47,034 nucleotides of DNA from a virus, in IMG/VR virus record IMGVR_UViG_3300002131_000103, positions 1 through 47,034 of that record; one strand, given 5' to 3'. Positions within the stretch are counted from its first letter, which is position 1. Each line of letters starts with the position of its first letter. The translations under genes and the position numbers were made by a program. Below the pieces are notes generated by a model. It searched no databases. It was not told the DNA's origin and worked only from the letters and a program-made list of their open reading frames with translations. Shown piece by piece: positions 32,032-39,477 of this stretch.

Positions 32032-32550
32032 ATGAAAAACATTATCAGTACAGCAATGAGTATGACCGCAGCTGCAGCTTTAGTATTAATTCCATTGCAT
32101 TCTAAAGCCCAAGCACAAAACACTGCTATCACGCAAGCCGTATTTCAAGCGCAAGAAGAAGCGTCAGAATGCCTTGCGTTAAACATTTATTACGAAGCAC
32201 GCAGCAGCAACCTAGCCGATAAAGCAGCGGTTGCAGATGTTGTTCTTAATAGAAGTCTAGATAGGCGATATCCTAGTAGTATTTGTGAAGTTGTTCAAGA
32301 CGGTTACAAACCAGGCCGTAGTGATTGCCAATTTTCTTGGTATTGCGATGGTAAAGAAGATGTACCACATGATATGGATCGTTGGAACGAAGCTCAAAGT
32401 ATTGCTTGGGATATGATAACACTAGGTAAATATCGTGGCATTACAGAAGGCGCAACACACTACCACGCAACATATGTAGATCCATATTGGGCTGACAGTC
32501 TTCAAATGGTTGGCACAATCGGCAAGCATGTTTACTATCGTTGGGAATAA
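32032..32550 (+). CDS. Secreted SleB/CwlJ-type cell wall hydrolase
   Basis: The 172-residue protein has an N-terminal signal sequence (about residues 1-28, ending SKAQAQ) and a Hydrolase_2 domain: CLALNIYYEARSS with catalytic Glu55, AVADVVLNRSLDRRYPSSIC, CQFSWYCDG and GATHYHATYV. Family members cut peptidoglycan. The signal peptide and an early-type promoter set it apart from the GH19 endolysin of the late block, so it could act in the periplasm by a non-holin route or in lysis inhibition. It starts the operon containing hemEFC. Confidence 0.85.
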   Translation: MKNIISTAMSMTAAAALVLIPLHSKAQAQNTAITQAVFQAQEEASECLALNIYYEARSSNLADKAAVADVVLNRSLDRRYPSSICEVVQDGYKPGRSDCQFSWYCDGKEDVPHDMDRWNEAQSIAWDMITLGKYRGITEGATHYHATYVDPYWADSLQMVGTIGKHVYYRWE

Positions 32551-32553
32551 ATT

Positions 32554-33099
32554 ATGAGAGATATTTGGCTGATAAGTGATACACACTTTGGGCATGAAAA
32601 CATTCTTAAGTTTCGTGATGGAGGTGAAAATGGTCCATTGATTCGTGGAAATTTGTTTTCGTCTGTTGAAGAAATGGATGAGCACATGATCCAGCAATGG
32701 AACAAGACAGTTAAACCCGGCGATATCGTGTACCATCTTGGTGACGTGTTTATGGGACCGAAAGAAAAGTTTCTTGAAAACTTTGCGCGTCTTCATGGTG
32801 CTAAGAGGCTTGTTGTCGGTAACCATGATGATATTAAGTTTATGGTTCAGCACAAACTGTTTCAAAAGATTATGATGTGGAGAATGTTGCCAGAGTTTGG
32901 AATGCTTTTAACACATACTCCACAACATGAAACTACCATGTACGAAGGTCGATTTAGTAATTTTCCAGGAACTCCTTTGAACGTGCATGGTCACATCCAC
33001 CAGAATCCTAGTCCTACACCTATGCACAAATGTGTATGTGTTGAGCATATAGACTATACACCTATTCACATCGAGGATGTAAGAGATGGACGCAAATAA
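32554..33099 (+). CDS. Calcineurin-like metallophosphoesterase
   Basis: The 181-residue protein shows the five metal motifs in order: SDTHFGH (Asp9, His11), HLGDVF, VVGNHDD, LLTHTP and VHGHIH. Families of this size include phosphodiesterases and nucleotide or RNA phosphatases; the substrate cannot be told. It lies three bases after the SleB-like gene and overlaps hemE by 14 bases, so it is coexpressed with the heme genes. Confidence 0.85.
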   Translation: MRDIWLISDTHFGHENILKFRDGGENGPLIRGNLFSSVEEMDEHMIQQWNKTVKPGDIVYHLGDVFMGPKEKFLENFARLHGAKRLVVGNHDDIKFMVQHKLFQKIMMWRMLPEFGMLLTHTPQHETTMYEGRFSNFPGTPLNVHGHIHQNPSPTPMHKCVCVEHIDYTPIHIEDVRDGRK

Positions 33100-34066
33100 A
33101 TTTACTAATGCTGTTAATCGAGTAGAGCAACCGTGTCCTCCTATTTGGATGATGAGACAAGCTGGCCGATATCAGCCAACATACATGGAAATAAAAGAAT
33201 CGTACAATTTTGAGCAAATGTGTAAACTACCACAGATTGCTTCTAAAGTTGCTATGTTACCTATTACACAATTTGACTTCGATGCTGCTATTTTATTTAG
33301 CGATATTCTTTGGCATGTCGAGGGGCTGGGTCTTCCTTTAAAGTTTGACCCAGCCCCTAAGTTTGAATTTCACCTTAACGAAGATAATTGGAAAGACCAC
33401 ACTGACTTCGACAAAGCAATGGATCACTTATCTTTTCAACAGTCTGCTATGGAACTTACTCGAGAAAAGCTACCTAGCAATAAGAGTCTTATCGGTTTTG
33501 TTGGTGGCCCTTGGAGTGTATTGAACTATGCACTAGGCGGTAATAAAGTAAGCAATGACTTTAAAACAACGTATCTTAAAGATGTTATTATTCCACTAAT
33601 GGCTAGAAGCATCCGAGCACAGAAAGTTGCTGGCGCCGAAGTCGTAATGATATTTGATAGTGGCTTGCGCAATTGTAGCAAAAACTATTATAATAATACG
33701 TATCTCCCAATGTTAGAAGAACTTGCAGATATTGGTAACGTAGGATATTATTCACGTGATTTACCGAAAGGTAGTCTGCCGAAAGTAAAGAAAATGAATT
33801 GGTGTGGTATTGGTATTGATTCTACACAAGATTTAGCTAAGACATTGAAGACTCACACTAACGGATTTGTTCAAGGTAACTTTGATGAACACCATATGTT
33901 ATTGGAAAATAAGTTATATCATTACGAATTAGATAAGTGGCTCGATAGTTTAGACGGAGTTAATACTGCAGGTTGGATCTGTGGGCTTGGTCACGGCATA
34001 CATAAGACAACACCAAACGCTAATGTTAAATACTTTATTGATAAAGTAAGGAATAGGTTTGAATAA
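33086..34066 (+). CDS. hemE: Uroporphyrinogen decarboxylase HemE
   Basis: HemE removes four carboxyls from uroporphyrinogen to give coproporphyrinogen. The 326-residue protein has signature 1 (PPIWMMRQAGRYQPTY, with Arg24 and Arg28), FSDIL with the essential Asp73, signature 2 (GFVGGPWSVL) and C-terminal GLGHGIHKTTPN. It is only slightly shorter than bacterial HemE (about 340-355) and looks complete. It overlaps the phosphoesterase and hemF. A perfect 12-bp inverted repeat lies within codons for residues 79-91. HemE accepts both type I and III isomers. Confidence 0.95.
   Translation: MDANKFTNAVNRVEQPCPPIWMMRQAGRYQPTYMEIKESYNFEQMCKLPQIASKVAMLPITQFDFDAAILFSDILWHVEGLGLPLKFDPAPKFEFHLNEDNWKDHTDFDKAMDHLSFQQSAMELTREKLPSNKSLIGFVGGPWSVLNYALGGNKVSNDFKTTYLKDVIIPLMARSIRAQKVAGAEVVMIFDSGLRNCSKNYYNNTYLPMLEELADIGNVGYYSRDLPKGSLPKVKKMNWCGIGIDSTQDLAKTLKTHTNGFVQGNFDEHHMLLENKLYHYELDKWLDSLDGVNTAGWICGLGHGIHKTTPNANVKYFIDKVRNRFE
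33321..33358 (+). other. Perfect 12-bp GC-rich inverted repeat inside hemE
   Basis: AGGGGCTGGGTC (33321-33332) and GACCCAGCCCCT (33347-33358) are exact reverse complements around a 14-base A/T-rich loop (33333-33346) that itself contains the palindrome CTTTAAAG. It is by far the most GC-rich patch in the gene, yet the reading frame stays open. In mRNA it would form a very stable hairpin about 240 bases after the hemE start. Confidence 0.75.
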
Positions 34067-34860
34067 TGTTTGATTTATATGCTGAGTGGTTTAAAACACT
34101 CCAAGACGATATTTCGCATACGTTAGCAAGTATAGATCACGATTGCCCAATGGAAGTTCATTCAGACACCGACGGCAAGAAAGGCTGGACTCAGCAGCAT
34201 ATGACTATACACGGTGATGTGTTCGAGAAAGGAACTGTAAACTTCTCTAAGATCGAATCTGAATTTGATCCAAAGTTTGCAAAAGAAATTCCAGGTACTG
34301 AAGAGCACGATAGATATCAAGCTACCGGCATTAGTGTTGTTCTGCATCCTTGGAATCCTCATGCCCCAGCGATGCATTTCAATACACGTTATCTGAAAAC
34401 AAGTACTAAAGAATGGTTTGGTGGCGGCATGGATGTTACTCCGTGTATGCCGTTTGATACTAAATCATATCATAAGAAATTAGAAAACATTTGCGACTAC
34501 TACAATCTTGAATACTATCCAAAGTTTAGTAAAGCGTGTGACGAATATTTCTACTTACCACACCGTAAAGAAACTCGTGGTGTTGGTGGAATATTCTTTG
34601 AGTACCATGATCCGAAAGATATGAGCTTTGAATTTGTACAAGATATTGGTCGAACATTTAATGATCTAATTAGAAGTATTATTACACCTACACTAAATAT
34701 GGGTTACAGTGATATAGATAGAGAAATACTTGAAATTAAACGTGGAAGATATGTTGAGTTTAATCTTTTGTATGATAGAGGAACTCGGTTTGGGTTTAAA
34801 ACAGGAGGTAACATGGATGCAATTCTTATGAGTCTTCCTCCAACAGTAAGGTGGGCATAA
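34066..34860 (+). CDS. hemF: Oxygen-dependent coproporphyrinogen III oxidase HemF
   Basis: HemF oxidatively decarboxylates coproporphyrinogen III to protoporphyrinogen IX using O2. The 264-residue protein shows FEKGTVNFSKIES, ISVVLHPWNPHAPAMHFNTR, EWFGGGMDVTPCMPFD, CDEYFYLPHRKETRGVGGIF and the C-terminal block GRYVEFNLLYDRGTRFGFKT with LMSLPPTVRW, all hallmark segments. Size is close to bacterial HemF (about 300). The O2-dependent type suits an aerobic marine host. Start and stop overlap hemE and hemC (TAATG at both junctions). Confidence 0.96.
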   Translation: MFDLYAEWFKTLQDDISHTLASIDHDCPMEVHSDTDGKKGWTQQHMTIHGDVFEKGTVNFSKIESEFDPKFAKEIPGTEEHDRYQATGISVVLHPWNPHAPAMHFNTRYLKTSTKEWFGGGMDVTPCMPFDTKSYHKKLENICDYYNLEYYPKFSKACDEYFYLPHRKETRGVGGIFFEYHDPKDMSFEFVQDIGRTFNDLIRSIITPTLNMGYSDIDREILEIKRGRYVEFNLLYDRGTRFGFKTGGNMDAILMSLPPTVRWA

Positions 34861-35615
34861 TGACAACCAGAGTACTAAGAATTGGTGTTAGAGGTAGCAA
34901 GTTAGCGTTAGCATATGCAGAACTTGCAAGAAAATCAATAGCGTGTCATACTGAGATAGTTATTATTAACACTATAGGAGATTTAAACCCCGATGTCCCA
35001 GTTCACGAAATCGGCGGCAAAGGTGTCTTCTGTAGTGCGTTAGAAATGTCTTTGATTGATAACGAAATCGATGTTGCTGTACATAGCTTAAAGGATATGC
35101 CTGGAGATTGGGAACACCCAGATCTAGAAGTTACTGCAACACTAAAACGTAATAGCCCATACGATGTAATTATTGGAAATGTATTTGACGGATTTACATT
35201 AGGCACAAGCAGCCCTAGACGTACAGCACAATTAGAAGAATTGTATTCTGCAATGAATGTAAAAATTAAGCATATCAGAGGTAATATCGATACTCGCTTA
35301 GCAAAACTCGACGCTGGTGAATACGATGCTATTGTTTTAGCAGAAGCCGGTTTACAAGCACTGGGTATTGAAAGAACATATAAAATACTGCCAATTATTC
35401 CTGCGATTGGTCAGGGTACTATAGCTTTACAATGCAGGAAATCAGATATTGATTCTGTTGCTATAGTAAAACGCGCCGACCACAATTTAACCCACCGTCA
35501 ATCTAATTTAGAACGCGCTTTACTTAAAGGTCTTATGGGTGACTGCAACACACAAATTGCTGCACACGCACAAGGTGATAATCCAATTACAATGCGCACA
35601 GTCTTTTACAAATAA
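34860..35615 (+). CDS. hemC: Porphobilinogen deaminase HemC, C-terminally short
   Basis: HemC joins four porphobilinogens into hydroxymethylbilane. The 251-residue protein has LRIGVRGSKLALAYAEL, IGGKGVFCSALEMSL, DVAVHSLKDMP, LGTSSPRRTAQLEEL, IRGNIDTRLAKLD, PAIGQGTIALQCR and the dipyrromethane cofactor Cys in LMGDCNTQIAAH. E. coli HemC has 313 residues; this one ends about 25 residues after the cofactor Cys, losing much of domain 3. The active-site regions are intact, so activity is plausible but stability may differ. ATG 34860 overlaps the hemF stop; a GTG nine bases earlier is less likely. Confidence 0.94.
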   Translation: MTTRVLRIGVRGSKLALAYAELARKSIACHTEIVIINTIGDLNPDVPVHEIGGKGVFCSALEMSLIDNEIDVAVHSLKDMPGDWEHPDLEVTATLKRNSPYDVIIGNVFDGFTLGTSSPRRTAQLEELYSAMNVKIKHIRGNIDTRLAKLDAGEYDAIVLAEAGLQALGIERTYKILPIIPAIGQGTIALQCRKSDIDSVAIVKRADHNLTHRQSNLERALLKGLMGDCNTQIAAHAQGDNPITMRTVFYK

Positions 35616-35618
35616 GTG

Positions 35619-35647
35619 TTGACAGTATAACATTTGTGTGTTAATAT
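35619..35647 (+). promoter_or_regulatory. Probable promoter after hemC
   Basis: TTGACA (35619-35624), 17 bp, then TAATAT (35642-35647, 4 of 6). The -35 box and context match the other early promoters. It drives two small genes and the ClpP-like gene. Confidence 0.6.
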
Positions 35648-35680
35648 TATATTAATAATTTCAATAGAGGAAGATATGTT

Positions 35681-35866
35681 ATGAGCAAAGACGAAAACCT
35701 TTTCTGGGATATGCTTGAAGAAGAGTCATCCACATTATATGTAGATAATGATATGTGTTATATCGAGGATGAAGATACTGAAGAATCAACTTCATTTGAT
35801 TTTGGTTTAGAAAGGTTAGTATTTTTGTTTGCCGCTAAAATGGGCGTTAATGCAGAGAGTGTTTAA
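35681..35866 (+). CDS. Small acidic hypothetical protein
   Basis: This 61-residue protein is strongly acidic (MSKDENLFWDMLEEESS; CYIEDEDTEES) with a hydrophobic end (LERLVFLFAAKMG). Not recognised. AGAGGA at 35665-35670 supports ATG 35681. Acidic early phage proteins of this size often mimic DNA or bind host proteins, but nothing here shows that. Confidence 0.6.
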   Translation: MSKDENLFWDMLEEESSTLYVDNDMCYIEDEDTEESTSFDFGLERLVFLFAAKMGVNAESV

Positions 35867-35869
35867 TTA

Positions 35870-36094
35870 ATGGTAGAAATTACTGAAAAAGAATTCAAAC
35901 AGTTTGAAGTGTTAAAGAAAATCTTTATCCACTCTAACCCAGAAAAGTTTGAAGGTGCATATTTTATTTGTGGAGAAGGAGGAGAAAAAGACGAGATGGG
36001 ATTGCCTGAATTCGTTTCAGTTTGCCCAGCGTTAGGCTTAGATGGCTTTGCCATGTACAAAAAACATAAAGATTACTCAGCGCCAAGCTATTAA
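35870..36094 (+). CDS. Hypothetical small protein
   Basis: The 74-residue protein starts MVEITEKEFKQFEVLKKIF and has a Gly/Glu-rich centre (CGEGGEKDEMGLPEF). No family recognised. It follows the acidic gene by three bases and precedes the ClpP-like gene in one unit. Confidence 0.6.
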   Translation: MVEITEKEFKQFEVLKKIFIHSNPEKFEGAYFICGEGGEKDEMGLPEFVSVCPALGLDGFAMYKKHKDYSAPSY

Positions 36095-36109
36095 TTTAGG
36101 GAATTATTA

Positions 36110-36736
36110 ATGAAGAAATCAAAACAAATTGATCTAATGGATCTGTTTAAACCGCCAGTAAGCCAAAACCATAGAATTATTTCAAAACAAGCAGTAAATA
36201 TCCACGAGTTTTATTTAAGCGGAGAGATTGAATCATCAGAAGATTACATTGAATGGTTTGATATTATCCGCAGTGCCAGCGCAAATGATATTTTAAAAAT
36301 CTATATTAACTCTCCAGGCGGTGATCTTTTCACTGCAATTCAATTCTTAAGGGTGCTGTCAGAGACCGAAGCTACTATCTCGGTATCAGTAGAAGGCGCA
36401 TGCATGAGTGCAGCTACTCTTATCTTCTTGTGCGGCCACCAGTTTGAAGTATCGCCACACTCTATGTTTATGTTCCACAACTATTCAAGTGGAGTAATGG
36501 GTAAAGGTGGGGAAATGTATGACCGCCTATCGCATGAAAAAGTATGGTCTGAGAAACTTCTACGAGATGTTTATAGTGATTTCTTGACTGAAAAAGAAAT
36601 TACTTCTATTCTCGATAGCAAAGACATTTGGATGGATGGCGATGAGTGTATTAAGCGCTTGAAGAAAAAAGTCAAGGCACTAGACAAAGCCCATGCTAAA
36701 CAGTCTAAAGCAGATAAAGCAGAAGAAGACGAATAA
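36110..36736 (+). CDS. ClpP-like serine protease
   Basis: The 208-residue protein has the crotonase/ClpP core: IYINSPGGDLFTAIQFL, then GACMSAATLIFLCG with probable nucleophile Ser100, and SMFMFHNYSSG with His123, a Ser-His spacing close to that of ClpP (25). The third residue is probably an Asp in the SKDIWMDGDE region. The C-terminal tail is Lys/Ala/Glu-rich. It could use host Clp ATPases or act alone. It is not the prohead protease gp21. Confidence 0.85.
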   Translation: MKKSKQIDLMDLFKPPVSQNHRIISKQAVNIHEFYLSGEIESSEDYIEWFDIIRSASANDILKIYINSPGGDLFTAIQFLRVLSETEATISVSVEGACMSAATLIFLCGHQFEVSPHSMFMFHNYSSGVMGKGGEMYDRLSHEKVWSEKLLRDVYSDFLTEKEITSILDSKDIWMDGDECIKRLKKKVKALDKAHAKQSKADKAEEDE

Positions 36737-36741
36737 AAAGG

Positions 36742-36770
36742 TTGACACCATCTTACTTTTGTGATATTAT
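36742..36770 (+). promoter_or_regulatory. Sigma70-type promoter
   Basis: TTGACA (36742-36747), 17 bp, TATTAT (36765-36770). It lies between the ClpP-like gene and a run of overlapping small genes ending in the nucleotide-sugar enzymes. Confidence 0.8.
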
Positions 36771-36797
36771 ATTACTATAACTTATAAAGGCTATATT

Positions 36798-37223
36798 ATG
36801 GACATTAAACATCCAACTATTATCGATAAAGATAAAGTGATTGAGATATACGAAGCTAAAGATGGTGTTCCAATCAAGTACGTATGTACTACTGATCTAT
36901 CGCGTAGTGATGTTCCTACAGATATTTTCTATAGAGACTCACCCCATCCAGAATTTGGCAATCGTTACTTTGGTTTGTATTACAGTACCGATACAAGACT
37001 GATTCAAAAACGGCACCTTATGATTACAAATGCTGATATGGTTGAAGGTTTCGAATTTGGAATGATTAAGGATAGTGACAATAACTGGTATTATTCTTCT
37101 TCACATCATGATTGTATTTTTATTGAAGACAAAATGATTGACGGTGGTCGTCAGTACATTCGTTCCACTGGCCTTGATGGCGTATTTAAAATTGTTAATG
37201 GAGAATTTGTAAATGCCGAATGA
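36798..37223 (+). CDS. Hypothetical protein
   Basis: The 141-residue protein is not recognised. It has VIEIYEAKDGVPIKYVCTTD and a region FGNRYFGLYYSTDTRLIQKR that looks beta-rich, plus clustered His/Asp residues (SSSHHDCIFIED). It overlaps the next gene by 11 bases. First gene after its promoter; early accessory role inferred only from that. Confidence 0.6.
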   Translation: MDIKHPTIIDKDKVIEIYEAKDGVPIKYVCTTDLSRSDVPTDIFYRDSPHPEFGNRYFGLYYSTDTRLIQKRHLMITNADMVEGFEFGMIKDSDNNWYYSSSHHDCIFIEDKMIDGGRQYIRSTGLDGVFKIVNGEFVNAE

Positions 37224-37551
37224 AAATGAACGTTATGTTGTTGTAACTTGTATTTCGAGTTTTCGTCAACGCTACGCAATTCCTGTAAGTGAATTGCAAA
37301 AGCTGAACCCAGATGTGGACATCACCAATAATATTGATGAACAAATTACTTGGGCAAACGATTCTGTCACAATGGAAGAAGTAAAAGAATTTTCTCAAAA
37401 GTGGCTTGGTGAAAGCATTGTTGATACGTTTATTCTTGATGAAGAACGTGTAAAGCTTATGTTTAATCGCGACAACGACTACTTATCCAGTTGGTCTGAT
37501 GAAGAGAAGATAGAATGGATTAAAGATTGTTGGGAGAATAAAAATGAGTGA
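37213..37551 (+). CDS. Hypothetical protein
   Basis: The 112-residue protein begins with a strand-like segment (RYVVVTCISSFRQRYAIPVS) that I recall from short cyanophage proteins of unknown role, followed by acidic helices (TMEEVKEFSQKWLGES) and an acidic end. Overlaps both neighbours. No catalytic motif seen. Confidence 0.6.
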   Translation: MPNENERYVVVTCISSFRQRYAIPVSELQKLNPDVDITNNIDEQITWANDSVTMEEVKEFSQKWLGESIVDTFILDEERVKLMFNRDNDYLSSWSDEEKIEWIKDCWENKNE

Positions 37552-37885
37552 TTATACACCAGACAATTGGGTGGTGTTAAAAATTAAAGAAGGTAAAGGC
37601 ACATTCCCATTCTATAAAGTTCTAGCAGGATGGAGTGGAGGCTATCTCGATGGTGATAGTTGGCGTATGAATAGTGGCATCACTCGTGTAGAGGATGATG
37701 GTGACTATTATAACTTCTATGGGTCGTCAGGTAGTTGCTATAGGTGTTATAAAAAAAATTATTGTTTACGCATGAATAATGCAAGCGTCTATGATAATTT
37801 AGTAAAACAGCAGAAGTTTAAAGGTCAGGTTAGATTGATGCCAGACAATACTGATTGGATGAATACTGATTGGGGCATTAAATGA
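37544..37885 (+). CDS. Hypothetical protein, Tyr/Gly/Trp-rich
   Basis: This 113-residue protein contains FPFYKVLAGWSGGYLDGDSW, RMNSGITRVEDDGDYYNFYG and a Cys pair (SCYRCYKKNYC). The pattern suggests a small beta domain of a type common in T4-like phages without function. It overlaps its neighbours by 8 and 4 bases. Confidence 0.6.
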   Translation: MSDYTPDNWVVLKIKEGKGTFPFYKVLAGWSGGYLDGDSWRMNSGITRVEDDGDYYNFYGSSGSCYRCYKKNYCLRMNNASVYDNLVKQQKFKGQVRLMPDNTDWMNTDWGIK

Positions 37886-38061
37886 AATTATCACTTATTA
37901 ATAGGTTTGAAGTCATCAACCACACCGATACTGGTGACTCGTGGCTTAAAGAGTGGCCGACTGGCAGAGTATATGTGAAGTATCTCGAAGCTGATGAACA
38001 AGTTACTTATGAGCTTCAAGATGAAGGCCGTACCCTTAAAATGTTTATAGGAAAAAAATGA
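37882..38061 (+). CDS. Small hypothetical protein
   Basis: A 59-residue frame fills the gap exactly, with ATGA-type overlaps at both ends. It reads as a compact domain (KLSLINRFEVINHTDTGDSW, then EWPTGRVYVKYLEADEQ, VTYELQDEGRTLK). Coding is supported by the overlaps; no function recognised. Confidence 0.65.
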   Translation: MKLSLINRFEVINHTDTGDSWLKEWPTGRVYVKYLEADEQVTYELQDEGRTLKMFIGKK

Positions 38062-38804
38062 AAATACAAGTATGTGGGTATGGATTTGTCGGTAAAGCAC
38101 ACGCTTTAGCTCTAGAATCTAACCACGATGTACATGTGTATGATCCAGCAAAAGATCGTATAGACTTTGATGGAGCAGCCGACGCGGTGGTTATCGCCGT
38201 ATCAACTCCAATGCAAGCCGACGGTTCTTGTGATGTATCAAATGTAATTGACTGCATATCTATGGTAGAGCCGGGTATTCCTATATTAATCAAATCAACG
38301 ATTAGTTTAGAAGGTTGGGATACTATTAACAGGACTTATAGCAACGTAAGCTTTTCACCTGAATACCTTCGTGCTCAGCATGCTATGGAAGACTTTAAGA
38401 ATCAAAGTACTATTTGGGTCGGCGGCGGCGATACTTCTTTCTGGTCAGATCTTCTTAGAACATCTCTTGGTGTTAGCATAAATATCGTTACTGCAGAAGA
38501 ACTTATTATTGCTAAATACACTCGTAACAGCTTTTTAGCTTTGAAGGTTGCTTTCTTTAATCAAGTTTTTGATTTATGCGAAGCAAGCGGTGTGGATTAT
38601 GATAGTGTTGCTAAGTTAGTAACTTCTGATGATCGTGTCGGTAGTAGCCATACAGTTGTTACAGCCGAGCGCGGCTTTGGTGGTCATTGTTTTCCTAAGG
38701 ATACTGCAGCATTTGTAGAGTCTGGAAGAGTTAGCAAATCAGAAACAATAATGACTATTTTGAAAGAAGCTATTGAATATAACGACAGGATTAGAAAGAA
38801 ATGA
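38058..38804 (+). CDS. UDP-glucose/GDP-mannose dehydrogenase-like protein, short form
   Basis: The 248-residue protein has Rossmann motif GYGFVGKAHA (7-16), VSTPMQADGSCD, FSPEYLRAQHA, KYTRNSFLALKVAFFNQV (Lys153, Asn157) and GFGGHCFPKD with catalytic Cys211. That is the NAD and central part of nucleotide-sugar dehydrogenases, which oxidise UDP-glucose to UDP-glucuronate. The usual C-terminal nucleotide-sugar domain (about 150 residues) is absent, a natural short form or a truncated enzyme. It overlaps a cytidylyltransferase-like gene. Confidence 0.8.
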   Translation: MKIQVCGYGFVGKAHALALESNHDVHVYDPAKDRIDFDGAADAVVIAVSTPMQADGSCDVSNVIDCISMVEPGIPILIKSTISLEGWDTINRTYSNVSFSPEYLRAQHAMEDFKNQSTIWVGGGDTSFWSDLLRTSLGVSINIVTAEELIIAKYTRNSFLALKVAFFNQVFDLCEASGVDYDSVAKLVTSDDRVGSSHTVVTAERGFGGHCFPKDTAAFVESGRVSKSETIMTILKEAIEYNDRIRKK

Positions 38805-39241
38805 AATACGGTATAACCTTTAGTACATTTGACTTGTTACACGCAGGCCATGTGCAGATGCTCAGAGAAGCCAAAGAGCAATGTGATTATTTAATATGTG
38901 GCTTACAGATGGACCCGTCAGACGATCGTCCAGAGAAGAATGCACCAGTTCAAACAGTTGTAGAACGATATACACAATTAAAAGGTGTTCGTTATGTAGA
39001 CGAAATTATTCCTTATTCTAGTGAAAAAGATGTTGAAGACATATTGACAATGTATCACATTGATGTTAGAATACTAGGAGAGGAGTATAAGGAAAAAGAT
39101 TTTACGGGCAAGGATATTTGTAAAAAGCGTGGTATCCTGCTATATTTCAACAAACGCGAACATCGCTTTTCATCCTCAGACTTGCGCAGACGTGTAGCAG
39201 AACATCAAATAAGTAGTACACCTTCAACTGGACGAAAATAA
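38801..39241 (+). CDS. Cytidylyltransferase-like protein (TagD/RfaE family)
   Basis: The 146-residue protein has TFDLLHAGHVQML (HxGH at 14-17), a middle block PVQTVVERYTQLKGVRYVDE and IDVRILGEEYKEKDFTG, then HRFSSSDLRRRV as the RxxSTT-like loop. Enzymes of this kind make CDP-glycerol, CDP-ethanolamine or ADP-heptose. It overlaps the dehydrogenase by 4 bases, so the two probably feed one surface-sugar pathway. Confidence 0.85.
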   Translation: MKYGITFSTFDLLHAGHVQMLREAKEQCDYLICGLQMDPSDDRPEKNAPVQTVVERYTQLKGVRYVDEIIPYSSEKDVEDILTMYHIDVRILGEEYKEKDFTGKDICKKRGILLYFNKREHRFSSSDLRRRVAEHQISSTPSTGRK

Positions 39242-39244
39242 CTG

Positions 39245-39273
39245 TTGACATTCGTTCTTAAATGATGTATAAT
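39245..39273 (+). promoter_or_regulatory. Consensus promoter
   Basis: TTGACA (39245-39250), 17 bp, TATAAT (39268-39273), perfect. The context AACTGTTGACATT and the spacer end AATGATG are shared with the promoter at 43059, as if duplicated. Confidence 0.88.
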
Positions 39274-39306
39274 AGCTATATAAAGTAAACCAAAGGAAAC
39301 TGTACA

Positions 39307-39477
39307 ATGAATAGTAAAGATATAGATGCTGTTAGGGAAAATGATAAAGAGATGGTAGATCAGTTACGTTCTGCAGCTACACTCTATCATACACCTAGAC
39401 TTGATGAGATAGCAGATCGTTTAGCAGCGCTGACTACTAAAGCACACGAGCGCTTACATTGGACAGGATCAGAATAA
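39307..39477 (+). CDS. Small hypothetical protein
   Basis: A 56-residue helical protein (NSKDIDAVRENDKEMVDQLR, then AATLYHTPRLDEIADRLAAL). It starts 34 bases after a perfect promoter with AAAGGAAAC before the ATG, and its stop overlaps the next start. Not recognised. Confidence 0.6.
   Translation: MNSKDIDAVRENDKEMVDQLRSAATLYHTPRLDEIADRLAALTTKAHERLHWTGSE

Noticed and set aside
39044-39072. TTGACA-N17-TAGAAT inside the cytidylyltransferase-like gene
   Set aside because: Imperfect -10 in coding sequence and a perfect promoter follows 200 bases later.
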